This document shows positions 11,996 to 23,010 of a DNA stretch of 64,000 nucleotides, piece by piece. Positions within the stretch are counted from its first letter, which is position 1; the number at the start of each line of letters is the position of its first letter. This DNA comes from Chinchilla lanigera (Eukaryota > Chordata > Mammalia > Rodentia > Chinchillidae). The position numbers and the translations under genes are program-made. The stretch spans positions 849,220 through 913,219 of the forward strand of contig NW_004955470.1 of assembly GCF_000276665.1 (NCBI RefSeq), given 5' to 3'. The notes under the pieces were generated by a model, which was not told where the DNA came from, made no database searches, and saw only the letters and a program-made list of their open reading frames with translations.

Positions 11996-12150
11996 CCGGG
12001 CGTGATGGCGCACACCTGTAATTCCAGCACTCGGGAAGCTAAGGCAGGAGGATCACTTCGAGTTCGAGGCCAGCCTGGGCTACAAACTGAGTTCAAGGCC
12101 AGCCTGAAATGAATAGTAAGACCATGTCTCAAAAAAAAAAGAAAAAAAAT
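11996..12150 (+). mobile_element. B1-like SINE
   Basis: It reads 'ACCGGGCGTGATGGCGCACA', 'CCTGTAATTCCAGCACTCGG', 'GGAGGATCACTTCGAGTTCG', 'GGCCAGCCTGGGCTACAAAC', 'AAGGCCAGCCTGAAAT', 'CCATGTCTC', then poly-A. Its head is better preserved than that of the copy at 10950. Confidence 0.92.
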
Positions 12151-12731
12151 AGGTGCTGTCTCAAAGATGTTAATAAAAGAATAGATAGTAAAGCAGGTTT
12201 TAGAACTTGGATAAGTGGAAAATACAAATATCTCAAAATTACCAAACCTAGTTCTATAAAAAATATATGCCACATGTGAAATTTTCAATATCTAACTTTT
12301 GCAGCATCAGTCTGCATAAATTCTCTGGTTCTGACACTGTTTTCATGACAACTGTGGGCAGACAGGGAGGACCAGGATGAGCTGTTAGTCCACTCTCTCT
12401 GTCATCATGGCTGGCTGCTCACAGGGCACTTGTATTACCTCGCTGTCCCTCCTGCTTCTGGCACCCAGTGTGGCTAGAGGTGATGAGAAAAAGCATTCAG
12501 GGGCCTCTCGAAGTCTTCCACATCATATCCCTGCATCGCTGTCAGTCTCCACCAGAGCAGGCACGTCCATCCTCCCTCTGGAACTTCCCTCACTCTCTAA
12601 CCTCATGTGCCCCATCCTGGAGGACAAAACCTGCTCATCTCACATGGGGACAGAACACACATGTGCAGCAGCTAGGCCCCAGAGCTCACCCCAGTCATCA
12701 CACCTCCTTCCTCATCTGTCCCTGTCCTTAC

Positions 12732-12780
12732 CAGGGATCCAGAGCAGTAACAGCCTCAGGAGCTGAGTGGGGTCCCTCAT
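12732..12780 (-). pseudogene. Orphan IGKV leader exon (V exon missing)
   Basis: On the minus strand an open 49-bp leader exon encodes MRDPTQLLRLLLLWIPG and ends at a good GTAAGG donor (12726-12731). Length, hydrophobic core and donor phase match the leader exons of the functional genes, and a perfect octamer lies 98 bp upstream (12878-12885). No V exon follows: the 450 bp downstream (to about 12300) contain no acceptor followed by framework 1, no W-Y-Q, no Y-Y-C and no RSS that I can find. A deletion or rearrangement probably removed the V exon and left a promoter plus signal-peptide exon. A plus-strand frame starting at 12407 crosses the region but resembles nothing I know. Confidence 0.8.
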
Positions 12781-12877
12781 TTAGAGAAGCTGAACTGAAT
12801 AGTCTGAATAAATACAGCAAGATTATAACTGAGCTTTTACTTCAGACTTGTAGGGAAAGTCCTCCCTAGTGAGCACT

Positions 12878-12885
12878 ATGCAAAT
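12878..12885 (-). promoter_or_regulatory. Octamer of the orphan leader
   Basis: A perfect ATGCAAAT (ATTTGCAT in coding sense) lies 98 bp upstream of the orphan leader ATG, like the spacing at functional V genes. Confidence 0.85.
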
Positions 12886-13189
12886 CCCCTGGTGGGTGCA
12901 ACAGTGTGTGAAGACCCAAGGGGACATGGCAACTGTCTGGTGAGCAATGTGACTGAGGGATCTTGCTCTTCTCTCCACCCTGCTCAAGTCCACCCCTTGG
13001 CAAGAAAATGCTGCAGTTTCTTCCACCTTGAGGTTAGTGACAGACACTACAGTTCTTGCACACTGAGCTGAGACTGGAAGTGCCTAGTTCCAACAAAGAA
13101 CCACAGTTTTCCTGACCCTATCCAAGGCCCCAGTACTTTTACAAGAATAAACATATCTAGTTTGTTTAATTCCTTTAGCAAGGTTATAG

Positions 13190-13252
13190 CAGTGTCTCTT
13201 GTCTCTCTGTCTGTCTCTAGCTCTGTCTCTAGCTCTGTCTCTCTTGCATTCT
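13190..13252. repeat. TCTC/TGTC-rich simple repeat
   Basis: This is an imperfect pyrimidine array (GTCTCTGTCTCT-type). Confidence 0.85.
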
Positions 13253-13314
13253 CTCTCCCCTATCCACCCCATGTGGATGCGTATGTGACAACAGAGAGTA
13301 TAACTCAAGCTCTA

Positions 13315-13700
13315 TTATGGTCTAGATCTAATGTGTCCCCCTGAAATCTCATGTGTTCTCAGAGGGAGCTTTGACAGGTGAGGGAAACATGAGGTCTCTA
13401 ACTCTACCCGAGGATTCATCCCCTGATGAGATAGTAATTTGATAGAATTATTGGGAGATTATAAAAAATTAGGAGCTGGGGCCTACCTGATGGAGGCATC
13501 ACCCTGGGTACTATACTTCTGCCTTTCGCCCTTCTCTGGCTCTTGTCCTTTCTCTCCGCTCCCCGGCTGCTAGGAAGTGAGCAGCTTTCCTCTGCCGTGC
13601 TATAGGCTTAACAGCAATGGAGCCAGCTGACCCTAGACTGAAATCTTCAAACTTTAAACGGAAATAAATTTTTCATCCTTTAAGTTATTTTTTAGGTATT
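13315..13700 (+). mobile_element. Old interspersed repeat, LTR-like
   Basis: It starts 'TATGGTCTAGATCTAATGTG', continues 'CCCCTGATGAGATAGTAATT', 'TTATTGGGAGATTATA', and ends with an AAATAAATT stretch. The same repeat lies at 38930-39570, with homologous flanks on both sides, so the two copies came from one insertion that was later duplicated with the IGKV3-like cassette. I think it is a non-autonomous, MaLR/MER-type mammalian repeat, but the family name is uncertain. Confidence 0.65.
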
Positions 13701-14645
13701 TGTAAAAGAGACAAAAATCCAAATAACATTGAATTCCAGAGGATTTTTGTTGAAGTTGGAAAGATATTTCTAACATATTTTTTCAAGCAACCAATAGCAG
13801 TCATCGTATTCCTCTAGACAATGAATAAAGCTGGAGTACTAACATGTAAACATCTATTGATGCCCTTAGACTAAGTGGATGGCCTTGAGCAACATTCAGC
13901 CTCTGTCTGAATTTTATACATCTCATCCCCACTGAATGGGCTGGTGAGAAGGACTAGATGTACGCTTTTTTTCTTTGCTTTTGTTTCACCTTTTAGGGAG
14001 TAAAACTGTCAACGTCTTCAATATATTCATAGAGATAAAAAAGACTTTGAGGAAAATTGTCCTTATTCTATGAATACTGCATGATTTGTTCCTTATCTTT
14101 AGATTGAAAGGGAACCACTATTATAGTACAATGTACTTTGAATAGTTTGGAACTTAAATACTTTCTGGGACAAACAAGGCCAGGGTGACTCAGGCATCCA
14201 CGAGGTCACTAAGAATGCATGAACTTGTAAACTCTCAGACTGCTTACATTTAGTGACATTACACATATATATATAATTTATTATTATTGTTATTATTATT
14301 ATTATGTATAATTTGATGAAACTAAAAATTTGGTAGGGTAAATCTCACATATGTGTAATGTAATTCATTTTCTTGGCTATTGTATTACCTTATTGTACTG
14401 GACATAAAATGTATATCTTATATGAGTCTGATGTGAAATCAATGGCAGGGAAATTGTTCCTGAAGATGGCTATGCAACTGACTCAGAAGAAAAGTCTGTC
14501 TTCAGTTGAAATCTTATCAGCAAGTTACTTTTCAGAATCATAAGATTTTCAGATTGAGGCAGAAATGTTAGGATTCAGCAGATACCACAGCAGCTGTCCA
14601 TAAAGGAAACAGCTGGTATGAGCAAAACAATGACCAATGTCTCGG
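13701..14645. other. 3' flank of the IGKV3-like unit
   Basis: No gene is seen. The stretch around 13720-13780 aligns with 39535-39590, and 14350-14640 aligns with 41170-41460 ('CTATTGTATTACCTTATT', 'GCAACTGACTC'). Confidence 0.7.
14264..14305. repeat. TA / ATT microsatellite
   Basis: A short (TA)n run is followed by interrupted (ATT)n. Confidence 0.9.
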
Positions 14646-14648
14646 GGA

Positions 14649-14676
14649 GGTTTTTGTTTCACATTGAATCACTGTG
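14649..14676 (-). other. 12-RSS of the V at 14677
   Basis: In coding sense: heptamer CACAGTG (14670-14676), 12-bp spacer (14658-14669), nonamer ACAAAAACC (14649-14657). Both conserved elements match the consensus exactly. Confidence 0.95.
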
Positions 14677-15206
14677 GGAACCCACTACCATACTGTTGAC
14701 AGTAATAAGTTGCAACATCTTCAGGCTCCAGGCTGCTGATGGTGAGAGTGAAGCCTGTCCCTGACCCACTGCCACTGAACCGGGCTGGGATGCCAGTGGC
14801 CCTGCTGGAGGCATCGTAGATGAGGAGCCTGGGAGCCTGGCCAGGTTTCTGCTGGTACCAGGCTAGGTAGCTGTAGACATTCTGACTGGCTGTGCAGCTG
14901 AGAGTGGCTGTTTCTCCTAGAGACAAAGCCAGGGAGGTTGGAGACTGGGTCAACAGGATTTGTCCAGTGGAATCTGAGATTGAAAAATAAAACAGAAATG
15001 TCATCCATGGACTCTAGGTCATACCAATTGCCTTCTCAGTAGAGCTAAACTCATTGATCTACATTACTGTGCTTATTGAACAGAGATGCTAGTACTGTAC
15101 ATAGGAGCCAACATTCAGTTTTCACAGTTATGCAAATCTATCCCACACAGCCCTCACCTTGGACCCAGAGTAACAGGAGACAGACGAGTTGAGCCAGAGC
15201 TTTCAT
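14677..15206 (-). CDS. Ig kappa V gene, IGKV3-like, apparently functional
   Basis: This germline V segment joins to a J kappa to encode the light-chain variable domain. Leader exon 15158-15206 encodes [16 protein letters not shown] with a GTGAGG donor. V exon 14677-14973 follows a CAG acceptor, and the split codon gives D, then S-T-G and the mature start Q-I-L-L-T-Q-S. Framework 1 Cys, the [10 protein letters not shown] framework 2 and Y-Y-C are all present and in frame. CDR3 germline is QQYGSGFP, running straight into the heptamer. Subgroup assignment rests on the S-T-G leader tail, [14 protein letters not shown] and A-T-G-I-P-A-R. The nearest relative in the window is 41496-42039. The promoter octamer is the variant ATGCAAAG, but a perfect octamer lies inside the intron. 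Confidence 0.95.
15130..15137 (-). promoter_or_regulatory. Perfect octamer inside the leader intron
   Basis: ATGCAAAT lies in the intron (14974-15157), 21 bp downstream of the leader donor. The paralogue at 41496-42039 lacks it. This could be chance or an added Oct-factor site. Confidence 0.55.
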
Positions 15207-15301
15207 GGTGCACGCTAGGTCCTCCCTGGTACAGATCTTCCCCAGAGCTCTGGCGCAGACAATGATATGGGCTCTGAAGAGCAGTGGGTGTTGGGAGGAG
15301 C

Positions 15302-15309
15302 ATGCAAAG
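15302..15309 (-). promoter_or_regulatory. Variant promoter octamer
   Basis: ATGCAAAG (coding CTTTGCAT) lies about 96 bp upstream of the leader ATG, one base off the consensus. The same variant is at 42128-42135 in the paralogue, so it predates their duplication. Confidence 0.75.
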
Positions 15310-16530
15310 CAGCAGGAGCCAGATGAGCTGAGCTTGCAGCTGCGGAAACGCTGGCCTGTCCTTGTCCACACTTGAGCAAGCCATGCCCAGGTGGTCAGGC
15401 CAGAAGGCCCTTGGCTCAGCCTGAGCACAGTATTTCTCCTCTGTGGTCACAGAACTTGACATTGTTGTCTTCCTGTCTTACCAAACCTCTAGACTCAGCC
15501 AGATGGTGTTCAGTACAAACCTATGAAGAACAAGATAGAAGCCTATAGGGTTGTTTCTCTCCACCTCTAATGTGTCTCATCATCTCCCTATGTACCTAAT
15601 TGTGTCTGGTTGAAACAGGGTTTTGGATGAAATTTGTCTTCCAGACATGCTTCTCCTTTGCAATTCTGCCGTATTTCCCAGGGTCCACAATGCAGCCTTA
15701 CCCTCTGAGAATATGTGAAGGGCAGCATTCATTTAGGCTCAGTAGTGTGGGTCAGTGGACAAACACAACTGCACAGATGACCAGCAATGCATCAATCTTG
15801 CAGAACTCTGTTTACACTTTTAATAAAGTCTCTAAAAACATCATGTTCACCAATAAAATTTTGAGTACTTATTCTTCAGAAAAGGAAGAATAAAGGTATG
15901 TCCACTTTTGTCACTTTTATTCAAAATTATACTGAGGTGCTAGGAATTACAGTAAGAAGGCAAAGTAATACAATTCAAAAATAGAAGGAAAAAAGGGATA
16001 TCTTCACATATTTACAACAAAATTTTTACATAAATTCCTAAAGACTGAAAAATCACTGGAAAAATAATTTCATAAAGGCTCTGGGTTCACTGTCAATATA
16101 CTCACTGTCTTGTAAATTAAAAAATATTGAGATAGAGATTTTTTTTCCATGTTCATCAAATAGAAAACTTGGTATTATTTAAGTTTAATTTTCTCAAAAG
16201 ATGTATGTATACAAAATATACTTCATGCAATGAAATCCAGTCAATCTACAAATGATTTATTTATGTCTGGTGGACTGAGCAACTTCATGGAAGAGAACAG
16301 TATGTAATGTAGCAATCACTGTTAATTCCTATCATTTTGTTTTGAAGTCATGTATCGTTTTTCTTCTTTTAGTGTTATTTTGATTTTGTCTCCATTGTTG
16401 TTTTGTTGGTTTTTTTAATCTTTAAAATAAAGAAATAAAAAAATAAATTGATGAGAAGCTTCTAGAATATAGAAGAAATGTCAAAGAAGCTAGAATAGGC
16501 ACAAAAATTTTAAGGAATAAAAATATAATA
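15310..16530. other. 5' flank of the IGKV3-like unit
   Basis: No gene is seen. Positions 15310-15790 align with 42136-42620 ('CTCAGCCAGATGGTGTTCAG' versus 'CTCAGCCTGGTGGCATTCAG'). The rest is AT-rich with nothing recognised. Confidence 0.7.
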
Positions 16531-16533
16531 TGA

Positions 16534-16624
16534 GGGCAGGGGATATAGGTCAGTGGCACAAGCACCGGCCTGGAAAGCACAAGGTCCTGAGTTTGATTCC
16601 TGGTACAAAAAAAAAAAAAAAAAA
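16534..16624 (+). mobile_element. Diverged ID SINE
   Basis: It reads 'GGGCAGGGGATATAGGTCAG', 'GCACCGGCCTGGAAAGCACA', 'GGTCCTGAGTTTGATTCCTG' and poly-A. It is older than the ID copies at 11148 and 51364. Confidence 0.85.
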
Positions 16625-16662
16625 TAGAATATGAATAAAATTATATATTAAAACTTTTATAG

Positions 16663-16722
16663 GGAATGGGGATATAGCTCAACAGTATAGCATAATACTG
16701 TGTTCGACCTCCAACATTGCAA
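16663..16722 (+). mobile_element. Possible ID SINE remnant
   Basis: 'GAATGGGGATATAGCTCAAC' followed by 'GTGTTCGACCTCCAACATTG' resembles an ID head and B-box. It is short and weak. Confidence 0.4.
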
Positions 16723-16739
16723 AAGTGGGTGGGGATTAA

Positions 16740-17495
16740 CATAGAACTCCAGTAAGACAGTGGTGTGTACCATAGGAACAAAGATAAATAAACTGAACAA
16801 GCAAAAAAAGGAAGAGTTCAGGAAAAAAGAGCTGGATATGCACATTTCTACAAAGATAGTAAAGTTAATTATACATTCATGTGCCATTATTTTGCAATAA
16901 ATGATGAGGAGCAATGGGAAATGAAAATGAAATCAAGCACATATTGGAAAAATTTTGATCCATCTGACATCAGGTAAAAATATGAATTTATGGAATATCA
17001 TAGTCTACAAGTATAAGTTGGGAAGCTTTGGGAGAAAGCACAAGAAAGTAACTTTAGGCCTTAAAAGTAGGCAAACATTTAAACAGAACACAAACATGCA
17101 CACACAATCACAGGAAAGAAATACTGGTAAGTTAGACTCCACTAAAAGTCATGGCAGAAATTACGGAAAACACAAATAAATGGAAAGATACTCCATGTTC
17201 ATGCATTGGAGGAATTACACTGCTAAATTGTTCATACCATCCAAAGTGAATTACAGAGTCAGTGTAAACTCTATCAAGTTTACCCTGGGAAAATTCCAGT
17301 GGTATAAGCAAAGCAAAGCTTTAATAATAATAAACAAAGCTTTTTCCTTCTTTTTTTTTAAAGAAATTTCCTCTAGACCTCATGGACTTACCAAACTCAG
17401 GTCTATCAGTTATCACTATATATTAGATTTTCCTTCTCGAGAATTTCATTCAAGAGAAATTATATAGCTTCTTTTCCCTACTGGCTTCCAACTTG
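16740..17495. other. Intergenic, nothing recognised
   Basis: The DNA is AT-rich, and the frames here match nothing I know. Confidence 0.4.
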
Positions 17496-17499
17496 TACA

Positions 17500-19552
17500 T
17501 AACATAGCTATTTTTAGGTCAATTCATGTTGTTCAGGTATCAATAATGTGATGTTCTTTATTTCTAAGTATTATTTAATGGGTGGAGATGTCATAATTTA
17601 TTGCTCATGCACTGATGACGATTTATGTGGTCTTCACTTGAGGCTCTTATGAGCAAAGCTAGTTTCAATAGTCTTACACAAGATGTTGAGTGAACAGGTG
17701 TTTTCAAGCACATTAGCCAAAGGCCTGAAAGTTCTACTGTTCGGTGTGACACGATGACAATAAGTTTTTAAGACGCTGCCAAGCTATTCTCCTAGGAAGT
17801 CATATGGTCATCGTTTCCACCAGGAATCAATGAGCATTTAAGATGTTCACACCACTTGCTTTTTAAGATTTTGTTTGATTGATACACAGTAGTAACTAGA
17901 GGAGGTAGAGGTCATTTGCTATTTTTCTGTGTTTGGCATGCTTTAGAATACTAAGAACTAATCTTAATTGATACATTCTATTGAAAAAGCAAAAATTAGT
18001 AGAGAAAAAACTGGAGAGTAGGGATAAATAAAAACATCCTCTCAGTGAAATGAGGAAGTAGGGAACACACTATACAGATAGAATGCTTTCTACTGGTGAA
18101 TCTGAGATTTTTCTGGAGAAAACATTAGTATAATGCTTGAAGACTGAGTCCCTACAATGACTGCAACCACCTCTGCTGCCACCATCTTGACTAGAGAAAT
18201 AAAAAGCATGCTAGTGATCCTGTGTTAACCGTGCCACATCCTGTTGTCTTCCCAAAGAACTAAGTCTATTTTTCGCATTGGGCTGCAATGCTGTGTTTAT
18301 GGAAAGTGTTCAAGTGCCACAGTCCTAAAAGTCGCATGTACAGATGTAAAAGTAAGGACAGGAGATATATTTCCAGTACACAGTGAAACCACCTCTTTTT
18401 TTCTTCACTTCTCAGAAAACAGATCAACAAGAGCAAAGGCACTTCCCTGACTGGTAGAGGAAGACACTGTACTAGGTTCAGTGAAAAAGTGAATACATCT
18501 GCATGATATAAAAAAAAAAAAAACAGCAAGAGTTCCGGTGTTCAGCCTGTCAATCCAAATGACTGCATGGGCATCATAATTTGTATCAGGGGTGCATCAA
18601 TAAAATCAACTGGAAAGAAAAAAGAATTTAAAAATTCCTCTGCAACTTTTAAAATTACAGTAGACACAACATTCAGTGCAAGTAATCTGTACACTTCTGG
18701 TGACCTCTGAGATACAATCAATACTATGAAAGCACTGTCATATTGCATAATAAAGTATCTAACACCTTTACTAAGCCCAGATATTTGAGATAATAATAGA
18801 TGCTATAAAAGGAGTGTTGGTAGTAGCAATATATATTATTCATTATTTTTTATTTCTGTGTTCCTTTTCAGTGTATTTTGAGATTAGCTTTTGAAAATCT
18901 TCCATACTGTAAATTTCAAGTTTTCATCTTTCTAGAAAAGGAAAAACTACAGGCATGGTAAGGGATGATGGACTTACACCAATTGGAGGGAGAAAAAGAT
19001 GCACAGGGAGAAGATAGTGGTATTTAGGGCAGTGAAACAACATTGGGTCATGTTGGATACACGTCATTATACATGCATTTTCTGGTGAAATGTTCAACAT
19101 CAAGAGGCATCCTTAATGTGAACTATGGATCTTGACTGATTGCAACAGAATTGTAATTTATTGTGATGATATACTGAATAGATGTAGGGGCTGAGATATA
19201 AAAGACACCTCTGTACTTTAAATATTTTTGTGACTATAGATCTCTAAAAGTGATGAAAGTCTTTAAAAATTATTCTTTGGAATCCATAGAAGAGCTTCTT
19301 TGTTGCCTTGTGAATACAAAATGATGCCACAATCCACATGACTCCAGTGTACTTTGGATTGGTGTCCTTCATTAAACCAGGACTGAGAAAAAAAAAGAAA
19401 TTTATGGAATAGAGGTGCTTTCTTGAACCCTTCTACCAAATCCTTGCATTGACCTTCAAAGCCTGGATGCATCTAAAGAATGTGCTCTGATGTTGCAGAC
19501 ACCAAGAGGAGCAGCTGGGGCCGCCCAGCCTCACACTTCTGCTTCCCTGGGA
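17500..19552. other. 3' flank of IGKV1-like unit, matches 31690-33736
   Basis: No gene is seen. The match is collinear: 'ATGTTCTTTATTTCTAAGTA' with 'ATCTTAATTTCTGAGTACTA' (31720), 'TAGAATACTAAGAACTAATC' with 32150, 'GGAGATATATTTCC' with 32566, and 'GTCCTTCATTAAACCAGGAC' (19365) with 33525. This shows that the V genes at 19581 and 33765 belong to one duplicated cassette. Confidence 0.8.
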
Positions 19553-19580
19553 GGTTTATGTTATGGCTTGTATCACTGTG
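19553..19580 (-). other. 12-RSS of the V at 19581
   Basis: In coding sense: heptamer CACAGTG (19574-19580), 12-bp spacer (19562-19573), nonamer ACATAAACC (19553-19561). Confidence 0.93.
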
Positions 19581-20051
19581 GGAGGCCAACTGCTACTCTG
19601 TTGACAGTAGTAAGTTGCAACATCTTCAGGCTGCAGGCTGCTGATGGTGAGAGTGAAATCTGTCCCAGACCCACTGCCGCTGAACCTGGATGGGACCCCA
19701 GAGGCCAAATTGGTTGCATCATAGATAAGGAGTTTAGGAGCTTGCCCTGGTTTCTGCTGATACCAGTTTAAGTATTTATTAACACTCTGACTGGTCTGAC
19801 AAGAGATGGTGACTCTGTCTCCTACAGATGCAGGTAAGGATGGAGGCTGTGTCAACTGGATGTCACATCTGGCACCTGAAATTGGAAACATACCAAATAT
19901 CATCACAGTTATTCATGATAAAACAAGACCTCCCTGAAACCTCAGGCAACTCTGACCAAGTGAGCTGAGGAAATTCCTGGTGCTGTCCTTCCTTACCTGG
20001 GACCCAGAGCAGCAAGAGGCCCAGAAACGGAGTGGAGACCCTGGTGTCCAT
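19581..20051 (-). CDS. Ig kappa V gene, IGKV1-like, apparently functional
   Basis: Leader exon 19997-20051 encodes [19 protein letters not shown] with a GTAAGG donor. V exon 19581-19875 starts after a CAG acceptor, adds G-A-R-C and begins the mature chain D-I-Q-L-T-Q. Framework 1 Cys, CDR1 [21 protein letters not shown], the [13 protein letters not shown] framework 3 and Y-Y-C are intact. CDR3 germline is QQSSSWPP. The RSS and octamer are also intact, so it should be able to rearrange and be expressed. An unusual pair of prolines sits in framework 1 (T-Q-P-P-S-L-P-A-S), where IGKV1 usually has S-P-S-S-L-S-A-S. Its cassette is duplicated at 31.7-35.2 kb. Confidence 0.95.
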
Positions 20052-20140
20052 GCTGTGTCCTCACTGGGACTGACTCCCATGCAGGATGAGACCAGCAGCT
20101 TATTAAGAAGTCCTCAAGCAGCTGGCTGTGCTCTTGGGAT

Positions 20141-20148
20141 ATGCAAAT
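20141..20148 (-). promoter_or_regulatory. V kappa promoter octamer
   Basis: A perfect ATGCAAAT (coding ATTTGCAT) lies 90 bp upstream of the leader ATG. Confidence 0.92.
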
Positions 20149-20149
20149 G

Positions 20150-23010
20150 AGCAGGGCTGAGAGGGGTGTGGCCCAGCTGCAGGGCGGGCTCATCTCAGGA
20201 CAGGCTCAGTGTTCTCTGGGGTCCCTGTCCAGACCAGGGCAGCACAGATTTCACGCAGAGAATGTGTTTCTCCATTGGGCCACAGGACGGAATCCAGCTG
20301 CTCTCCCACGAGCGCAGTGAACTTGTTCTCACATTTCAGAATGCACTTTTCCTGAGGACCACAGTTATATATTATGATCCCTCTGAGAAGGAGGAATCAA
20401 GGGAAACAAATGGGCTGTCTCAATCTTAGGTATAGAATGAGAAGTAAAGACAGGAGAAGAACAGAATGAATAAACTCTTTCAACTCGTCTAGGTTCCACT
20501 ACTCATTATCCAGCATGACTCAGAGGGCAGGGGAGGACCTAGGCAGTTATGCTTTCTAGCCCCAGGCTTCCCCAGGCAGACACAGGAGCACCTGCTTCTG
20601 CCTGTCATCCACCAAAGCAGTTCTAAGGCCCAGCCACGTTCTTGCTCTCCATTTTCCTTTCAGGACAAGTTAGAAGTATTTCAGAAGCAATGCAAGAAAC
20701 GGGATGTATTTAAAATCATAAACACACGTCTGGGTGTGGGAATATTTAAGAATGGAGCAGCAGCCTGGATACAGTAGAAAGGACCAACATCCTTTTTTCC
20801 TGCTTTGACAGTATCAACACCTGGACTTTTCATGATTGGGCCTAAGGCCTCATGATCACAAGAGACCTGAAGTGTTTCTATGCCGCAAGGACTCTTAAAA
20901 CAGTTTCTGGAAGAAATCCGAGCAAAAGCTTTCACCTCCTCCTCCCATCTCAGGTGTATGAAAGTCTTCCCCAGCACCTGTGCACCTTCTTCATTCCTCT
21001 CACATCTCACTTCTGAGATGCTCACAGGAGCCTCCCAATCCCGGCCGTTGCCAAAGCTGCAAGAGGCTCATCTGTGTCTGCCATGCACAGCAGGTCCGAG
21101 CTGCTGCTGAATAAACTGAAGGAACCAGAGATGACTGCTGGGAAAGGGATCAGTTTCTACTAGGTCCTTTAAAAATAAATAACCCTGTGCTTCTAACTTA
21201 TATTGGATGGAGAAGAAAGATCTGAAGAAACACTGTATCTGCTCTGTGAGGAACAAGCAGGGCTCCAGAATAGCAGGAAAAACAAATCCTCCTTATCCAG
21301 GTGCTAAGGGTGCTTTTCGAAACGGTGGAGATGGGGGCAGTGAATTAAGGGTCTTAACAGATGTTCAAGCACTGGAGGGAAAGGGAGAGGTTTGGAACAG
21401 GGACCTGAACCCAGGGAGAGTTCAGGCTTGCAGTGCTGAGAGCTGCTCCCCTGACCCATGTGGCAGAGGGCTTGCAAGACAGGAGACACTGCCCATGGTG
21501 CCACCTGGTAAGGGGTCCAGGGACAGAAAGTACTCAACACTCTGGGTGCTGACCAAGCTGAGAGCCCCAGGAGGAGAAACACCGTGAGAGACCAGAACCA
21601 CAGAGCTGCCCTGGTTCTGTGAGCTGAAGGTTTTCCTGAGTGAGAACCTGAGCAGCTGATCCTCCTGATCCTCATGAACAGAGGCCAAGAAGAGGATCAG
21701 CAAATATCCCCATCCTGAGTCTCAGATCATTCAGCTTCTGATCTGCTTAGAAAGATGAAGAGCATGTGTTACACAAATAAATATGTAAATTGTTTATCTG
21801 CTGTGTGCATGCAATACATTAACTATTAATCTCATGTGGTTATAAATGATCCTTTAATTGCTTGTGTAACATACTATTTTCAATTCTGGCAAGTTGCACC
21901 TGAACAGTGAGACCCCAGCGTCAGCATGTTACTTACTGATCCTTCCCCACTGCAGAGTCTGAGCAGCACGAAGCTCAGAACCCACCCTCAGCCCACCCTG
22001 TGAAACAAGCAGTGACCTGCACTCACTGCTGAGGACTCTGGAGGACAGCAGGGGCAGGTCTGCAGTCACAGCCCCTCTCCCAGCCCCCCTTCCCCTCCTC
22101 TCAGGGATTATCCAGTGCGTCTCTGAATGGAGTTGAGTTCTGTGGGTTCTGTCACCTCCACTTCTGAATTCATGAGGCCATTTTATTCTTACTTCACTCA
22201 CAGCTGGCCACATTCACAGCTGTGGCCCTTGTTCTTGAACCCATCCAGTGTCATTGCTGACAGAGGCCTCGTGGGAAGGTCATCATAATCAGGTGTACTG
22301 CCAATCAAAAAGTAAAACAGGAAACACTAAGGACGGCAGATGGGGAAGACATGGTCATGGTCCTCAGAGACCCCACAGCCACGTAAGTCCTAAAGGCTGG
22401 GCAGAGAGCTACCTGCCTTAGTGACTTCCTAAAGGGAGATATCACTTCTACTAGCCCAGTGTTTCTAAGATGAGGCCTCAGTGTTTGTTTATTGTGCGGC
22501 TGTTCGCCCTCTACTGGAAGTCCTGTAACATAGCACCCTATTCATTTTGGTACCCTAAGGCCTTCACTGATAGCTTCAGTTGCATTCATGAAACTGATCC
22601 TATTCTATCAATTACCAGGCAAGTTTCTATACAAAATTCAAGTAATTCCTCTTAATAAATCTCCCAACTACCAAGGACAAAAGGCTAACAGTTCATCTAG
22701 AGTTCTATAAAGATAATGGTCACAGGACAGTGAACATAACATGTAACCCACACGATATGACCAGCATGTGGTTTTGGCAAACACCACAGGCCCTTAAGAC
22801 CCTGCAGGAGATGGTGGTAGATGGAAGAATCATGGTAGAGATCTATAAGCCCATCCCATCCCTCCTCTCCCAGGACACCTTCCAGAGCAGCCTGTGAGAA
22901 CCCCAGCAGTTCCTTGTTGCACACTCAGCAGTTGGCAAATGGTTGCAGCTGTGAAAGCTGAAATGTGAGAAGGTCCCAGAAGTGCTAGACTCCTGTGCAA
23001 TACTCTCTAC
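20150..23010. other. 5' flank of IGKV1-like unit
   Basis: No gene is seen. The flank aligns with 34340-35200 ('GTGTTCTCTGGGGTCCCT', 'AAAGTAAAACAGGAAACACT') and, further up, with 26440-28300 ('CTGCAAGAGGCTCATCTGTG', 'TTACACAAATAAATATGTAA'). The open frames at 21200-21700 are not conserved between copies. Confidence 0.75.

Noticed and set aside
12407..12869. Plus-strand frame with a signal-peptide-like start next to the orphan leader
   Set aside because: It resembles no protein I know, overlaps Ig leader sequence in antisense and has no splice or conservation support. Recorded only as context.
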